This document shows positions 6,210 to 14,458 of a DNA stretch of 46,905 bases, one piece after another. The notes beneath the pieces were generated by a model that did not search any database, was not told the DNA's origin, and saw only the letters and a program-made list of their open reading frames with translations. The translations under genes and the position numbers were made by a program. The stretch is from a virus: positions 1 through 46,905 of IMG/VR virus record IMGVR_UViG_3300021962_000183; one strand, written 5' to 3'. Positions within the stretch are counted from its first letter, which is position 1, and each line of letters begins with the position of its first letter.

Positions 6210-6505
6210 GACTGCACCCCCTTGGCGGCGAGCCCGCTTTCCTGGATCACGACTATGTACCACCGGCCGCTGTGTGTGTCCTCGACACGCGCCACATTTC
6301 CAAGCGCCTTCAGGGCGGCCGCCGGGCTCATGTGCCAGCTCCACGCGATGTGCTTCTTGTACGACTTTGCGGAAACCTGCGCCTGGAGCTGCGCGATGTC
6401 CTTGTCGCTGCGCTCGTAGCACAGGACGTGCGTGTACGGACGCGGTGTTCGTCGGCTGGCGGACGATCCGTCCTCCAGCTGTATGGTCAGTTTTCGGGTT
6501 TTCAT
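6206..6505 (-). CDS. hypothetical protein (99 aa)
   Basis: Unknown 99-residue protein beginning MKTRKLTIQLEDGSS, with a mixed alpha/beta look and a C-terminal GRWYIVVIQESG strand. It has no Shine-Dalgarno; the mRNA leader is C/A-rich (CCCCAACCAAC before ATGAAAAC). It ends KGVQS with its stop overlapping the next GTG. Nothing points to a specific function. Confidence 0.7.
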   Translation of the reverse strand: MKTRKLTIQLEDGSSASRRTPRPYTHVLCYERSDKDIAQLQAQVSAKSYKKHIAWSWHMSPAAALKALGNVARVEDTHSGRWYIVVIQESGLAAKGVQS

Positions 6506-6537
6506 GTTGGTTGGGGAAGGCCTACAAGTTGTAGGGA

Positions 6538-6753
6538 TCAGGCTTGCTTGTCAACATCATCCGACCTGATCCCAAAGGTGTCGTTGCGCAGCAGCTTGAA
6601 CTGGTCGGTTGTCATGTGCCGTATAACCCCGTCCTTGTCCAGGGCTATGGCGAACACGTCGTTTGAGAACGCCCCGCCGTCGCGAACGTAGATGAGCATG
6701 CCGTAGCCCAGCGGGGTTTCCACCGGTATCGGGTTCCGGAACTCCAGGAACAT
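6538..6753 (-). CDS. small phage hypothetical protein (71 aa)
   Basis: The 71-residue product starts MFLEFRNPIPVETPLGYGMLIYVRDGG. Proteins with this kind of MFxxFRxPIPVxTPLG opening recur in replication regions of unrelated phages, with no assigned role. The rest reads as a small beta-strand domain followed by a basic/hydrophobic stretch (RHMTTDQFKLLRNDTFGI). The ATG at 6753 is two bases from the previous stop. A longer frame starting at 6894 would read over the upstream gene and is rejected. Confidence 0.75.
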   Translation of the reverse strand: MFLEFRNPIPVETPLGYGMLIYVRDGGAFSNDVFAIALDKDGVIRHMTTDQFKLLRNDTFGIRSDDVDKQA

Positions 6754-6755
6754 GC

Positions 6756-6959
6756 TCAGATCTGGCTGGCTTCGGAAATCTCGTCGTTTGTGGTGGCCTT
6801 GTCCATGGCCATGCCCTTCCAATACTTGGCCTGGATCACCATGCCTTCCCACGCCGGGTTGTCGGGGGTGAGGTCGCGGAGTACGCTGACGCACTTGCGC
6901 GCCTTGTTGAGGCAGCGCCTGAAGGTCAGGGGTTTCATGGCCTTGTGCTTGATTTTCAT
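6756..6959 (-). CDS. small basic hypothetical protein (67 aa)
   Basis: A 67-residue unknown protein, MKIKHKAMKPLTFRRCLNKA onward, with a basic N-terminal half and two Cys (about positions 16 and 24). The ATG at 6959 overlaps the preceding stop as ATGA, which fixes the start despite a much longer open frame upstream that shadows the primase gene. The high positive charge could fit nucleic-acid contact, but no fold is recognised. Confidence 0.7.
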   Translation of the reverse strand: MKIKHKAMKPLTFRRCLNKARKCVSVLRDLTPDNPAWEGMVIQAKYWKGMAMDKATTNDEISEASQI

Positions 6960-7249
6960 TTGGATTGCTTGGTTTTGAAGGTTCCCGAAAAGCTGCAAAG
7001 CGGAGATTTCATCTTGATCACAGCGCAAAGCGTGCCTCGCTCGTCCCCGACGGCGACGGAGGCGTCGAAGCCGGCCCTGTCGGCGCAGTCGACGAAGACC
7101 GTGGCCGACCCCAGGGCGAAAGCGCGGGCCGCCTGGGCGCCGTCGTCCTTGTCGAGCATGCACTGCGCGAACTCCAGGTCCTCCATGAGCGCGGCCAGTG
7201 AGGCGCACGCCTCGAAGTGTGTTTTCCTTGCCGGAGGGAGCGGTTCCAT
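6956..7249 (-). CDS. hypothetical protein (97 aa)
   Basis: Unknown 97-residue protein beginning MEPLPPARKTHFEACASLAAL. Its first half is helical with Cys and acidic residues, and the second half (SATVFVDCADRAGF, GTLCAVIKMKSP) looks beta-rich. It starts about 30 bases after the primase-helicase stop and overlaps the next gene by four bases, so it belongs to the replication operon. Confidence 0.65.
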   Translation of the reverse strand: MEPLPPARKTHFEACASLAALMEDLEFAQCMLDKDDGAQAARAFALGSATVFVDCADRAGFDASVAVGDERGTLCAVIKMKSPLCSFSGTFKTKQSK

Positions 7250-7279
7250 GTCTGGAATCTGGGTTTGCCTGCGAGCGTG

Positions 7280-9535
7280 TCAAGTCCTGGCGGCAACCCC
7301 GGCCTCCTGGTAGTACATCCAAGCGTCCCACCTGGGCGGGGTGTAGGCGCCCGATGCGAGCTCGGCCCCGGCCTCGTCGGTGGCGATCGGGCCGTTGGGG
7401 ATGTCGAGCCACTTCTTGTCCTTGCCCCCCCGCGCGGCGCAGGCAACCAGCACCTTGCGCAGGAGCAGGTCGTCCACGATGTGCGAGAACTCGGACGGCC
7501 CCACCTGCCTGAGGATAGGCGGCAGCTCGTTCCGCCGGCGGTACAGTCCGGACTTGGCGTTCTTGCCCTCGACCGAGTAGGGGTGCCCGGCCCGGGCCGC
7601 CTCCTCCACGGCCGCGGCCAGCCAGGCATGCCGCTCCCCCATGTTGACCGACGAGAACTGGTCCTTGTCGGTCACGTCGACCAGCAGGCCCGAGTCCTGC
7701 CGGAGCAGGGTCTTCTCTCCGTCGAACATCTCGGGGTTGTTGGCCTTGACAACGGCGATCTTCCACAGGATGCCGCGCCTGGGAAGCATTCCCATGCCGA
7801 CCATGCGCCTGTCGTAGTCGGCGCAATGCCAGATGCCCAGGACCGCGCGGAACGCGGCCGGCAGGGCCGATGAGCCGCGGATGGCCGCCTTCATGTCCTC
7901 GACGCCCCTGATCGGCTCGTTGCCCTGCTTGCGGATGTGGTGGGTCAGGATCATGGCTGCGCCGAGCTCGCCGCAGACCTGGCTGGCCACGCGGACGAAC
8001 TCGTTGATCACGGTGGCGGAGTTTTCCTCCCCGTGGAGGGTCGAGTTGAGGGTGTCGACGACGACCAGCTTGAGGTCCGGAAGCCTGCGTAGCAGGGCGA
8101 AGAACTCGGCCCAGCGCTTGGAGGGCTTGGCCTCCTGGGTCTTGGGATCCCTGTCGACGATGGCGAACGAGCCGCCCGAGTTGATGGTTGGCAGGATGAT
8201 GAGCCTGTCGCCCGCCTTCTCGCGCCGGCGCCCGACGTCGATGTCGTGCAGGCGGATGTGCAGCTCGTCCTTGTCGTCCTCGGTTGTCAGGATGACGACG
8301 GTGCCGCCTTCGCGGATTTCCCCGCCGCACCAGTCGAGCTTCTCGCCGGGCTCGTAGGACGCGACCTTGATGGCCAGGTCCAGCATGAGGAAGGTCTTGC
8401 CCGCCCCTCCCTCTGCGACGAGGAGCTGGTGCTTGCCGGCCAGGATGAGCCCGCCGACGAGGAACCGGCGCTCGGGCTTGGCGGTCATGGACCACCTGTG
8501 CGCAGCCCACACCTCCAGTCCCTGGCCGTCCTCGATCATGGGCTTGATGGGCTCGGGGTAGGGGCCGTGGTTGGCGAGGTCGCGCGACATCATGGCGTGC
8601 CATTCCCGCTCGAAGCGGGCGACTGGCCATGCCGGGTGCATGTGGGCGTCCATCCATCCGGCCGTGGCCTCCTTGGCCTCGTCGACGGAGAGCTCGCCCT
8701 GCCGAACGCAGTGCAGGTAGTGGCCGCACACGCGGGAGAACTGCCCCCAGCGGTTCTTCTCCTCGTCGCCGCCCTCGTGGACGTCCTCGGTGAGGTCGAG
8801 CTCCCCGCGCTCAGGCCTGAAGAGCCCCTTGTGGGCCTCCTCGGCTGCGGCGCCGTCGTGGCGTGGCATGGCGGCGGCCCTGTCGGACAGCAGCCTGATG
8901 CCGTATGCCTGCGGATCCTTTGGAACCTCGATTGTGACCGGACGGGCGTTGCCACCCTTGTTGTGGACGGAGCCGGCGATGCGGACCGGCTGGTGGGCGC
9001 GGCCGTATGGGTTTGAGACGACCCCAAGCCCGAACTGGATGTCCCCGCCGCCCTTGCGTGCCAGCGCGTCGCGAAGCTGGACAACCGCGGCGACATCCCT
9101 GCAGTGGTCGTTCAGGGTCCAGTAAAGGTGGCGCTTGCGCTGCCCGTCGGACTCGCCGCCCGAGTACACCACTGCCGTGGGGGCGCCAAGTTTCCCGGAC
9201 AGGAAGTCGTGCTTGGACTGGATGTCGCCGGAGTCGATGTCCACGATCACGGAGCTGAAGCTCTCGACGTTCTTGGACTCGCCCTTGGGCTCGGACAGTA
9301 TGGCCGGCACCATGTATGAGGCGTGGCCATGCTGGGTCCACCGGTCGACATTCCTGCACACCTCGGCCACGGGGTCCTCGATCCTGGACAGGTCGATGAA
9401 CTTGTCCTCGCGGAAGACGCCCTCGGCCGGCGTGCCCTTCTCGCCGATGCCGCGCAGGTTGATGAAGCCGGCCTTGGGAAGCTTGCCAAAAACGACGGTC
9501 AGGTGGAGCCTGACCTGGGAGTGGTCGGTGCTCAC
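7280..9535 (-). CDS. primase-helicase, RepA-like AAA ATPase (751 aa)
   Basis: Probably the phage replication primase-helicase. The N-terminal third (residues 1-240) has archaeo-eukaryotic-primase-like or RepB-like features: VIVDIDSGD (97-104) could supply metal-binding aspartates, and RKRHLYW (133-139) a conserved His. Residues 355-560 are a RecA-type ATPase of the RepA/AAA_25 sort, with Walker A AEGGAGKT (374-381), Walker B KLVVVDTLNS (489-498) and a THHIRK sensor (531-536). The C-terminal 170 residues are basic and may bind DNA. It starts with GTG overlapping the upstream HTH gene. No DNA polymerase is present, so the host replisome is probably recruited. Confidence 0.82.
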   Translation of the reverse strand: MSTDHSQVRLHLTVVFGKLPKAGFINLRGIGEKGTPAEGVFREDKFIDLSRIEDPVAEVCRNVDRWTQHGHASYMVPAILSEPKGESKNVESFSSVIVDIDSGDIQSKHDFLSGKLGAPTAVVYSGGESDGQRKRHLYWTLNDHCRDVAAVVQLRDALARKGGGDIQFGLGVVSNPYGRAHQPVRIAGSVHNKGGNARPVTIEVPKDPQAYGIRLLSDRAAAMPRHDGAAAEEAHKGLFRPERGELDLTEDVHEGGDEEKNRWGQFSRVCGHYLHCVRQGELSVDEAKEATAGWMDAHMHPAWPVARFEREWHAMMSRDLANHGPYPEPIKPMIEDGQGLEVWAAHRWSMTAKPERRFLVGGLILAGKHQLLVAEGGAGKTFLMLDLAIKVASYEPGEKLDWCGGEIREGGTVVILTTEDDKDELHIRLHDIDVGRRREKAGDRLIILPTINSGGSFAIVDRDPKTQEAKPSKRWAEFFALLRRLPDLKLVVVDTLNSTLHGEENSATVINEFVRVASQVCGELGAAMILTHHIRKQGNEPIRGVEDMKAAIRGSSALPAAFRAVLGIWHCADYDRRMVGMGMLPRRGILWKIAVVKANNPEMFDGEKTLLRQDSGLLVDVTDKDQFSSVNMGERHAWLAAAVEEAARAGHPYSVEGKNAKSGLYRRRNELPPILRQVGPSEFSHIVDDLLLRKVLVACAARGGKDKKWLDIPNGPIATDEAGAELASGAYTPPRWDAWMYYQEAGVAART

Positions 9536-9987
9536 TTGGATTTCCTCACCCAGCTGTGGATGCGAAGGCCGTTGTCCTTGATGAACCTTGAGACGGCGGC
9601 GTCCTTGGCGCCGAGGCGCCTGGCGATGGATCGCTGGCTTTCGCCGGCATCCAAGCCCGATTTTATGGCCTCCTCCCAGCCGGTCTTGTCAAGGCGGTGC
9701 AGTGGCCGGTGGTTGCGGCGCTTCCATCGGATGCCGAGGATGGCAATCCACTGTCTCAGGGCCGCCTTGCTGTAGCCTAGCCACTTGGCCGCCGCTGGGA
9801 TGGACATGCCCTTGGAGTTGGCCCTGTTGATCAGGGGCTCGAGGGTGGCGATGCGCTGGGCCCTGAAGTAGGCCATGCGGCGTCCCTTGAATATGACCAT
9901 GGTGCGGTTCTTGCCGTCCCTTGCGGCCGGCTTGGTCGTCGGGTTGACGATCTCGGGAACGATGTTCCCAGGGGTGTCTTCGCTCAT
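9532..9987 (-). CDS. helix-turn-helix DNA-binding protein (151 aa)
   Basis: The 151-residue basic protein has two likely helix-turn-helix units: MSIPAAAKWLGYSKAALRQW (about residues 60-80) and ESQRSIARRLGAKDAAVSRF (about 115-135). The repeated pattern of an AxxLG helix followed by a recognition helix resembles replication-initiator or recombination-directionality proteins and phage regulators. It lies directly before the primase-helicase with a four-base overlap, so it may help load it at an origin, but that is inference from position. Confidence 0.75.
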   Translation of the reverse strand: MSEDTPGNIVPEIVNPTTKPAARDGKNRTMVIFKGRRMAYFRAQRIATLEPLINRANSKGMSIPAAAKWLGYSKAALRQWIAILGIRWKRRNHRPLHRLDKTGWEEAIKSGLDAGESQRSIARRLGAKDAAVSRFIKDNGLRIHSWVRKSK

Positions 9988-10307
9988 TTGATGAGGCGGA
10001 TGAAGATTGGCGTGTGCTCGCCGACGTAGGCGCCCGTGACGTTGAAGCTCATGTACTCAAGGGCGTCCTCCTCGGACATGTCCTTCATCAGGATCTCGAC
10101 GCACTTCTCCCAGTCGTAGACGACCTTGCTGTCGGATCCCATGTTCATCTCGGTGAAACCCACGATGGCGGCCTCGAAGCCGTCGGCAAACAGGAACTCC
10201 TGCTCGCATTCGGTCGCGATGTCGCAGATCGCGCGCCTCATGCGCTTGCCCTCGGCGATGTCGGGATCCTGTGGTTTCTTCTTTTTCAGGTGTTTTTTGT
10301 TAGCCAT
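9984..10307 (-). CDS. conserved phage hypothetical protein (107 aa)
   Basis: The product starts MANKKHLKKKK, a Lys-rich tail, and ends with a compact domain containing DMSEEDALEYMSFNVTGAYVGEHTPIFI. The EDALEYxxFNVxGAYVGExTPIFI motif recurs in small proteins of many tailed phages, usually near replication genes, with no known role. The first 22 bases overlap the end of the nuclease gene. The ATG at 10307 is chosen because longer frames run antisense to codon use. Confidence 0.78.
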   Translation of the reverse strand: MANKKHLKKKKPQDPDIAEGKRMRRAICDIATECEQEFLFADGFEAAIVGFTEMNMGSDSKVVYDWEKCVEILMKDMSEEDALEYMSFNVTGAYVGEHTPIFIRLIK

Positions 10308-11083
10308 GACGGTGTGTTGTTGGTGGGGGTTGGAATGGTTTCGGTGAGGTTCCAGCAGCGCCTGCGGTAATCGCAGAACTTGCACCTCTTGTCCGTGGAC
10401 TCTCCGGCTATGCGGCCGAAGTCCTCGGGGGAGGATGAGCTGATCACCCGCACAGCCCTGTCGCTGGATTCCTGGGAGTTCTGCAGGTCGGGTTTGATGA
10501 TCTCGACGTAGATCTCCCCGCTGTCCCTGTTGATGGCCGTGAAAAGGCAGCACGACAGGTCCATGTAGGCCATGTAGGTCTGGGCCTGGGAATAATAAAG
10601 CGGCTTGCTAACCCTTATGCCGTTCTTGACGGCGGATTCCCACCCGTTGTCGTTCAGGCCCTTGTTCTCCCAAAGGCATGGGTAGGTGATGCCGTCGAGC
10701 AGGGGTCCAGACACGAGTATGCCGTCCAGGTGGCCCTTGAGCTTGCCGTCGCACTCGCTGAAGCCGAACTGCTTGCCGTCATCCTTGTGTGTCTTGAGCT
10801 CGAAGCCCGCGATCCGGAGGTACTCGGCGACCCGTTCCTCCGCGTCGTGGCCCATGTCGAAGATCCGCAGGATCCTGGGCGAGAAATCGCGGCCCTCGTC
10901 GACGGGGAACTGATGGTAGCCGTAGGCGAGCTTGCGCGCGCACTCCTCGCCCCACATGGAGGCACCCAGGTACTGCCGCCTCGGCTGCGCCGCGCGCCTG
11001 TCCTGGATGGACTTGTCGAGCAGCGCCCGGATGTCCTCGGCCCTGGCGGGCTGGTCCTTGTCTGGTTTGAATATGTTGGTCAT
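10286..11083 (-). CDS. PD-(D/E)XK nuclease with four-cysteine (Fe-S type) motif
   Basis: The 265-residue protein resembles the Cas4/AddB-type PD-(D/E)XK exonucleases. Catalytic residues can be seen as D120 in GHLDG and E139-x-K141 in WENKG. Cys48 in MWGEEC together with C234, C237 and C243 in CKFCDYRRRC gives the one-plus-three cysteine pattern that binds a 4Fe-4S cluster in that family. It overlaps the SF2 helicase gene by four bases, so the two probably act together, for example in end resection before strand annealing by the Sak4/SSB-like pair. Start at 11083 by the ATGA overlap. Confidence 0.83.
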   Translation of the reverse strand: MTNIFKPDKDQPARAEDIRALLDKSIQDRRAAQPRRQYLGASMWGEECARKLAYGYHQFPVDEGRDFSPRILRIFDMGHDAEERVAEYLRIAGFELKTHKDDGKQFGFSECDGKLKGHLDGILVSGPLLDGITYPCLWENKGLNDNGWESAVKNGIRVSKPLYYSQAQTYMAYMDLSCCLFTAINRDSGEIYVEIIKPDLQNSQESSDRAVRVISSSSPEDFGRIAGESTDKRCKFCDYRRRCWNLTETIPTPTNNTPSWLTKNT

Positions 11084-12741
11084 GTCTTGAGGCAAAGCCG
11101 CTGGATCTCCCTCTCGTTGAACTGCCATGTGATCATGCAGGACGCGAGGTACTTGGTGACTCCGTTGCCGAAAAGCGTGGGTTTCATGCCGAGCTGGGCA
11201 AGCTGTTTGTTTGTGGCCGGCTCGGATATCCACCGCTTCGTCTTGCGGGCGGCGTCCTTTTCCCCGTTCTCGCGCAGGAAATCGTCAGCGCTGGCAAGGG
11301 CTATGGCCTTCGAGTCGTTTGCGGTGACGGCCAGGGTCCTGGCGCGCTCGCCGTCCTTGCGGCCTATGGCCACCCACTTGTCCCTGAAGTTGAGCACAAC
11401 CGCCCACGCCGTCAGGCCGTTCGCCAGCGTTACCGCCCCCTCGAACAGGTCCTGCCACTTGTATGGGGATGCGTTAAGCAGGTCGACCTCGAGCATGCCG
11501 AAATCGGTGAGCACGCCCCTTGCCTTCTGGAAGGCCATCTTCTCGGCCCTGTCTATGACGCACCCGCAGATGGGGCATTCCAGGGCGCCCTTTGGCAGGG
11601 CAGTGTCGCAGTCGGGGCACACCGGCTTGAGCGGAGTGCCGGAACCCTCCCTGTCGTCGATCACGACGTCTGTGTCGATCGAGCCGTGGGTGAGCAGGGA
11701 GTACCCGAAATCCAGCACGATGCAGTCCGACTTGACCACCCCTGGGTAACGCTCCGGGTCCACCTTGCGCAGTCCCCTGCCGATCATCTGGATCATCGTT
11801 CCCTTGAATGAGCATGGACGAAGCAGCACAACGCAGCTGACAGCCTGGCAATCCCAGCCCTCGGTCAGCACGGCAACGTTGACGAGCACCTGGCTTTCGC
11901 CGCGGTCAAACGCCCTCAGGGTTGACGCCCGCTGGCCGTCCGGCATGTCGCCGTGGACCATGGATGACTTGACGCCGACCCTGGAGAACGCGGCCATGAC
12001 GTGCTCGGCGTGGGAGACGGTTGAGCAGAACACCACGGTCCTGCGGTCCCCGGCCTTTTGTTGCCACTCGGTTATAACGCGGTCCGTGACGGCGTCCTTG
12101 TCCATGATGGCCTCGACCTGCTGCATGTCGAAGTCGTTGGCCGTGACGCGCACCTTGGAGAGCGCCTCCTGGATGGCGCAGTCGATCACGAAGAACCTGG
12201 GCCTGACAAGGAACCCGCCGGCGATCAGCTCGGACAGCGATATGACATCGGCCACGTTGTCGAACGCGGCCCTCAGCCCCCTCCTGTCTCCCCGCTGGGG
12301 GGTGGCCGTGACGCCAAACAGCTTGACCTTCGGGTTGATCTCCCTGGCCCGCTTGATGATCTTTACGTAGGACTCTGCGGCCACGTGGTGGGCCTCGTCG
12401 ATCACCAGCAGGTCGAAGGCTGGCATGGAGTCAAGGTTGTCCCCCCTGGAGAGCGTCTGAACCATGGCGAATGTGGCCCCCGGGGACCAGCGCTTGCGAT
12501 CCGCCGTGTAAAGGTCCGTCTCGACGTCGGGTGCAACCCGCTTGAACGTGGCGCGGTTCTGGGCGACCAGCTCGTCGCGGTGCTGCAGTATGAGGGCGCG
12601 ACCGCCGGCCTCCTTGGCCACGGCGGATAGCATGACGGTCTTGCCAGCCCCGGTGGGGGCGATGCCTATGGTGTTCCCCCTCTTGTCGAGGGCGGCGACG
12701 CACTTGGACACAAAGTCCTTCTGCCTGGGTCTTAGCTGCAT
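11080..12741 (-). CDS. SF2 DEAH-box helicase with zinc ribbon (553 aa)
   Basis: A superfamily 2 DNA helicase. Walker A PTGAGKT lies at residues 29-35, the DEAH box (IDEAHH) at about 114-119, and motif III TATPQRG at 145-151. The second RecA domain has the V/VI-type motifs AVLTEGWD and QMIGRGLRK. After this comes a CPDC...CPICGC zinc ribbon (about residues 386-407) and a C-terminal domain of unknown role. The start at 12741 is preferred because the longer version lacks similarity and lies in the structured spacer. It is probably coupled to the nuclease downstream; together they resemble an AddAB-like or ComFA/UvrB-like processing pair. Confidence 0.88.
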   Translation of the reverse strand: MQLRPRQKDFVSKCVAALDKRGNTIGIAPTGAGKTVMLSAVAKEAGGRALILQHRDELVAQNRATFKRVAPDVETDLYTADRKRWSPGATFAMVQTLSRGDNLDSMPAFDLLVIDEAHHVAAESYVKIIKRAREINPKVKLFGVTATPQRGDRRGLRAAFDNVADVISLSELIAGGFLVRPRFFVIDCAIQEALSKVRVTANDFDMQQVEAIMDKDAVTDRVITEWQQKAGDRRTVVFCSTVSHAEHVMAAFSRVGVKSSMVHGDMPDGQRASTLRAFDRGESQVLVNVAVLTEGWDCQAVSCVVLLRPCSFKGTMIQMIGRGLRKVDPERYPGVVKSDCIVLDFGYSLLTHGSIDTDVVIDDREGSGTPLKPVCPDCDTALPKGALECPICGCVIDRAEKMAFQKARGVLTDFGMLEVDLLNASPYKWQDLFEGAVTLANGLTAWAVVLNFRDKWVAIGRKDGERARTLAVTANDSKAIALASADDFLRENGEKDAARKTKRWISEPATNKQLAQLGMKPTLFGNGVTKYLASCMITWQFNEREIQRLCLKT

Positions 12742-12873
12742 TTTTCGGTTTTGGGTAAAGACGGGGGGCGTCCGGAGAGGCAACCAACGGTGCGTCACGG
12801 ATGCGGAGGTGGTCGCCGGATTGGAACCGACACCGATCTTACGTGCCCCTCCTCGCCCTGTCTTGAAAATTGT

Positions 12874-12925
12874 CAGCCGTACGGAATGTTGCGGAAACGG
12901 GTCCGCAAGTCAAGCCGTACGGCTG
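12874..12925 (-). other. nested hairpin downstream of the SSB-like gene
   Basis: CAGCCGTACGG (12874-12884) pairs exactly with CCGTACGGCTG (12915-12925), and inside it TTGCGGA (12889-12895) pairs with TCCGCAA (12902-12908). On the minus-strand transcript it comes 7 bases after the stop at 12932 and is followed by ACAATTTTC, so it may be a weak terminator or RNA-processing site that lowers helicase expression relative to the SSB-like protein. A protein-binding site in DNA is also possible. Confidence 0.6.
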
Positions 12926-12931
12926 TTCCGA

Positions 12932-13546
12932 TCACATGCCGGGCTTCTTGAGCCAGGTGGGGACGGGCGCCGATCCGGTGGGCTTGGAAGCGGCGGGGGC
13001 GGGGTTGGTCAGCGCGTTGTTTCGCGACTGGGCGACGGGGTTGAGTCCGCCGACGAGGGCCTGCCAGCCGCGGTAGCCGCCGGAACCCTTGAACGGGCTC
13101 AGGTACTCGCCGACCTCGTTCTTGGCGTCGTAGCCGTCCTTGGCCGGCCTGACCTTGATCTTGATGGCGACCTTCTGGCCGTCCAGCATCCCGAGGATGT
13201 CCTCAAAGGACTTGCCATCGAGGATGTTGTAGCTGTCGGGCTTCTCGCCGTCGACGATCCTGGCGGCCTCGAGCATGCGGCTGATGTTGACGATGCCCAT
13301 CTTGGCGGCGTCGACCTTCTTCTCCTTGTTTTCGTTCAGGGGATCCATCGGGTTCATCACGATGGTCCAGACCTTGCGGCCCTCGTGGGGACCGTCGATC
13401 AGGGCCAGCTCGAGGCTGGCGTAGGATCCGCCGGTGTTCTGCGACTTCCTGATCTCCTTGAACCGGACCTGCGCGAAGTGCAGGGTGTTGTCGGGGATCA
13501 GCTCCGGCTGGTCGCCGGCGCCGCTGGTGGGTGAGAACATGTTCAT
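12932..13546 (-). CDS. DUF669-like single-strand DNA-binding protein
   Basis: The 204-residue protein resembles the DUF669 group of phage SSB-like proteins. It has an early strand DNTLHFAQVRFKEIRKSQNTGGSYASLELALIDGPHEGRKVW in parts, i.e. the family's pattern of a strand, a Lys/Ser/Gly loop and a DGPHEGR turn (about residues 20-58). A second conserved part LDGKSFEDILG...GQKVAIKIKVRP follows, and the C-terminal tail is Pro/Ala/Gly-rich with a basic end. It sits directly after the Sak4-like ATPase, as annealing proteins and SSBs often do. Translation is preceded by a six-copy AACCC leader. Confidence 0.7.
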   Translation of the reverse strand: MNMFSPTSGAGDQPELIPDNTLHFAQVRFKEIRKSQNTGGSYASLELALIDGPHEGRKVWTIVMNPMDPLNENKEKKVDAAKMGIVNISRMLEAARIVDGEKPDSYNILDGKSFEDILGMLDGQKVAIKIKVRPAKDGYDAKNEVGEYLSPFKGSGGYRGWQALVGGLNPVAQSRNNALTNPAPAASKPTGSAPVPTWLKKPGM

Positions 13547-13553
13547 GTTTTGT

Positions 13554-13583
13554 GGGTTGGGTTGGGTTGGGTTGGGTTGGGTT
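13554..13583. repeat. six tandem GGGTT units (AACCC in the mRNA sense)
   Basis: Six perfect 5-bp repeats fill the short gap between the Sak4-like gene's stop (13582-13584) and the SSB-like gene's start, eight bases before the ATG. On the mRNA strand this is AACCC x6, an exaggerated version of the C/A-rich leaders before other genes; on the plus (template) strand it is a telomere-like G-quadruplex-capable tract. Repeat number could vary by slippage and tune expression. Confidence 0.9.
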
Positions 13584-14439
13584 AGCCCTGCGTAGGCAGG
13601 GAAGTGTTGATCACGGTGTCGAGGCGCTTGCCTGCGCGGATCTTGGCCATCAGCGCGCCCAGGTCGGGCGGCTCGATCATCTCAAGGCAGCCGGAGCGGT
13701 CCTTGGCGGGGTAGCCCCACGGGTTCTGCTGATGGCAAACGAGGGCCCGGTACATGGAGCCGTCGTCGGCCTTCATGTTCTGAAGGGTGATGACCTCGTC
13801 GAAGATGCCGGGAAGCTCTCGCGCCGTGGCGGCTCCCTCAACCTGGGGCGACCAGGTGACGCGCTTGAGATCGTCCTCCTCGCGGTTCAGGATGCCAACC
13901 ACGACGACCGACATCGGGGCGTGCTGCAGGTGGGTGAGCCAGCGGATCATCTGCTTCTTCAGGATGCCGTAGGCACCTCGGGTGTCGGGCTTGCCGGTCT
14001 TCTCGGAGACGGCCTGCGGGCTCTTCTCCGACCACTTGAAGCACTCGCGGCTGGCGACCGTGATTGAGTCGACGAACACGGTCTTGTACTTGGCGAGGTT
14101 GATGTGCTCGCCGACAAGGGCGCTGACCTGGTCGTAGGTGGCCTTGGAGTAATCGCCGTCGGCGTCGCTGGGATCCTGGCCACCGATGAAGAGGGAAAGG
14201 GCGCGAGCCATCTCCCAAGGGTGAGCTCCAATCTCCTGGGAGACGGCGCGGAGGTCGATCACGTCGCCGGACCAGTCCTGGATGGCGAGGGTGCCGGCCT
14301 CGAGGTCCACGAACAAGGTGGTCTCCGGGTCCAGCGTGCGAGCCAGCGTGGTCTTGCCGACTCCGGACGGGCCGAAGAGGGCGATGTTGATCTTGGGGGA
14401 GGCCTTGAGGCGCTCCGAGGCTTTGATGATGCGGATCAT
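13582..14439 (-). CDS. Sak4-like RecA-family ATPase (recombination)
   Basis: A 285-residue RecA-type ATPase similar to phage Sak4/AAA_24 proteins, which promote single-strand annealing. Walker A GPSGVGKTT lies at residues 23-31, Walker B TVFVDS at 120-125, and an acidic DLEAGT at 45-50 follows strand 2. The C-terminal part carries GILNREEDDLK and a conserved GxFDEVI segment. The start at 14439 (MIRIIKASE) is preferred because the longer frame lacks conservation and the ATG has the CCCAACCCAAACCGAC leader typical here. Its neighbour is an SSB-like protein, the usual partner. Confidence 0.82.
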   Translation of the reverse strand: MIRIIKASERLKASPKINIALFGPSGVGKTTLARTLDPETTLFVDLEAGTLAIQDWSGDVIDLRAVSQEIGAHPWEMARALSLFIGGQDPSDADGDYSKATYDQVSALVGEHINLAKYKTVFVDSITVASRECFKWSEKSPQAVSEKTGKPDTRGAYGILKKQMIRWLTHLQHAPMSVVVVGILNREEDDLKRVTWSPQVEGAATARELPGIFDEVITLQNMKADDGSMYRALVCHQQNPWGYPAKDRSGCLEMIEPPDLGALMAKIRAGKRLDTVINTSLPTQG

Positions 14440-14458
14440 GTCGGTTTGGGTTGGGAAA

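Noticed and set aside
6756-8729. Very long minus-strand open frame (657 codons)
   Set aside because: It is an out-of-frame shadow of the primase-helicase; only its last 67 codons, from the ATG at 6959, are kept as a gene.
10730-11749. Plus-strand open frame opposite nuclease and helicase genes
   Set aside because: Antisense shadow in GC-rich DNA; the minus strand carries clear nuclease and helicase motifs.
12815-12831. A T-arm-like or anticodon-arm-like stem-loop (GTCGG TTCCAAT CCGGC on the minus strand) suggesting a second tRNA
   Set aside because: No matching acceptor stem, D-arm or second arm can be folded on either side, whether it is read as a T-arm or as a Trp (CCA) anticodon arm.
13554-13583. 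Possible CRISPR or iteron array
   Set aside because: The units are contiguous 5-bp repeats without spacers, so this is a microsatellite.
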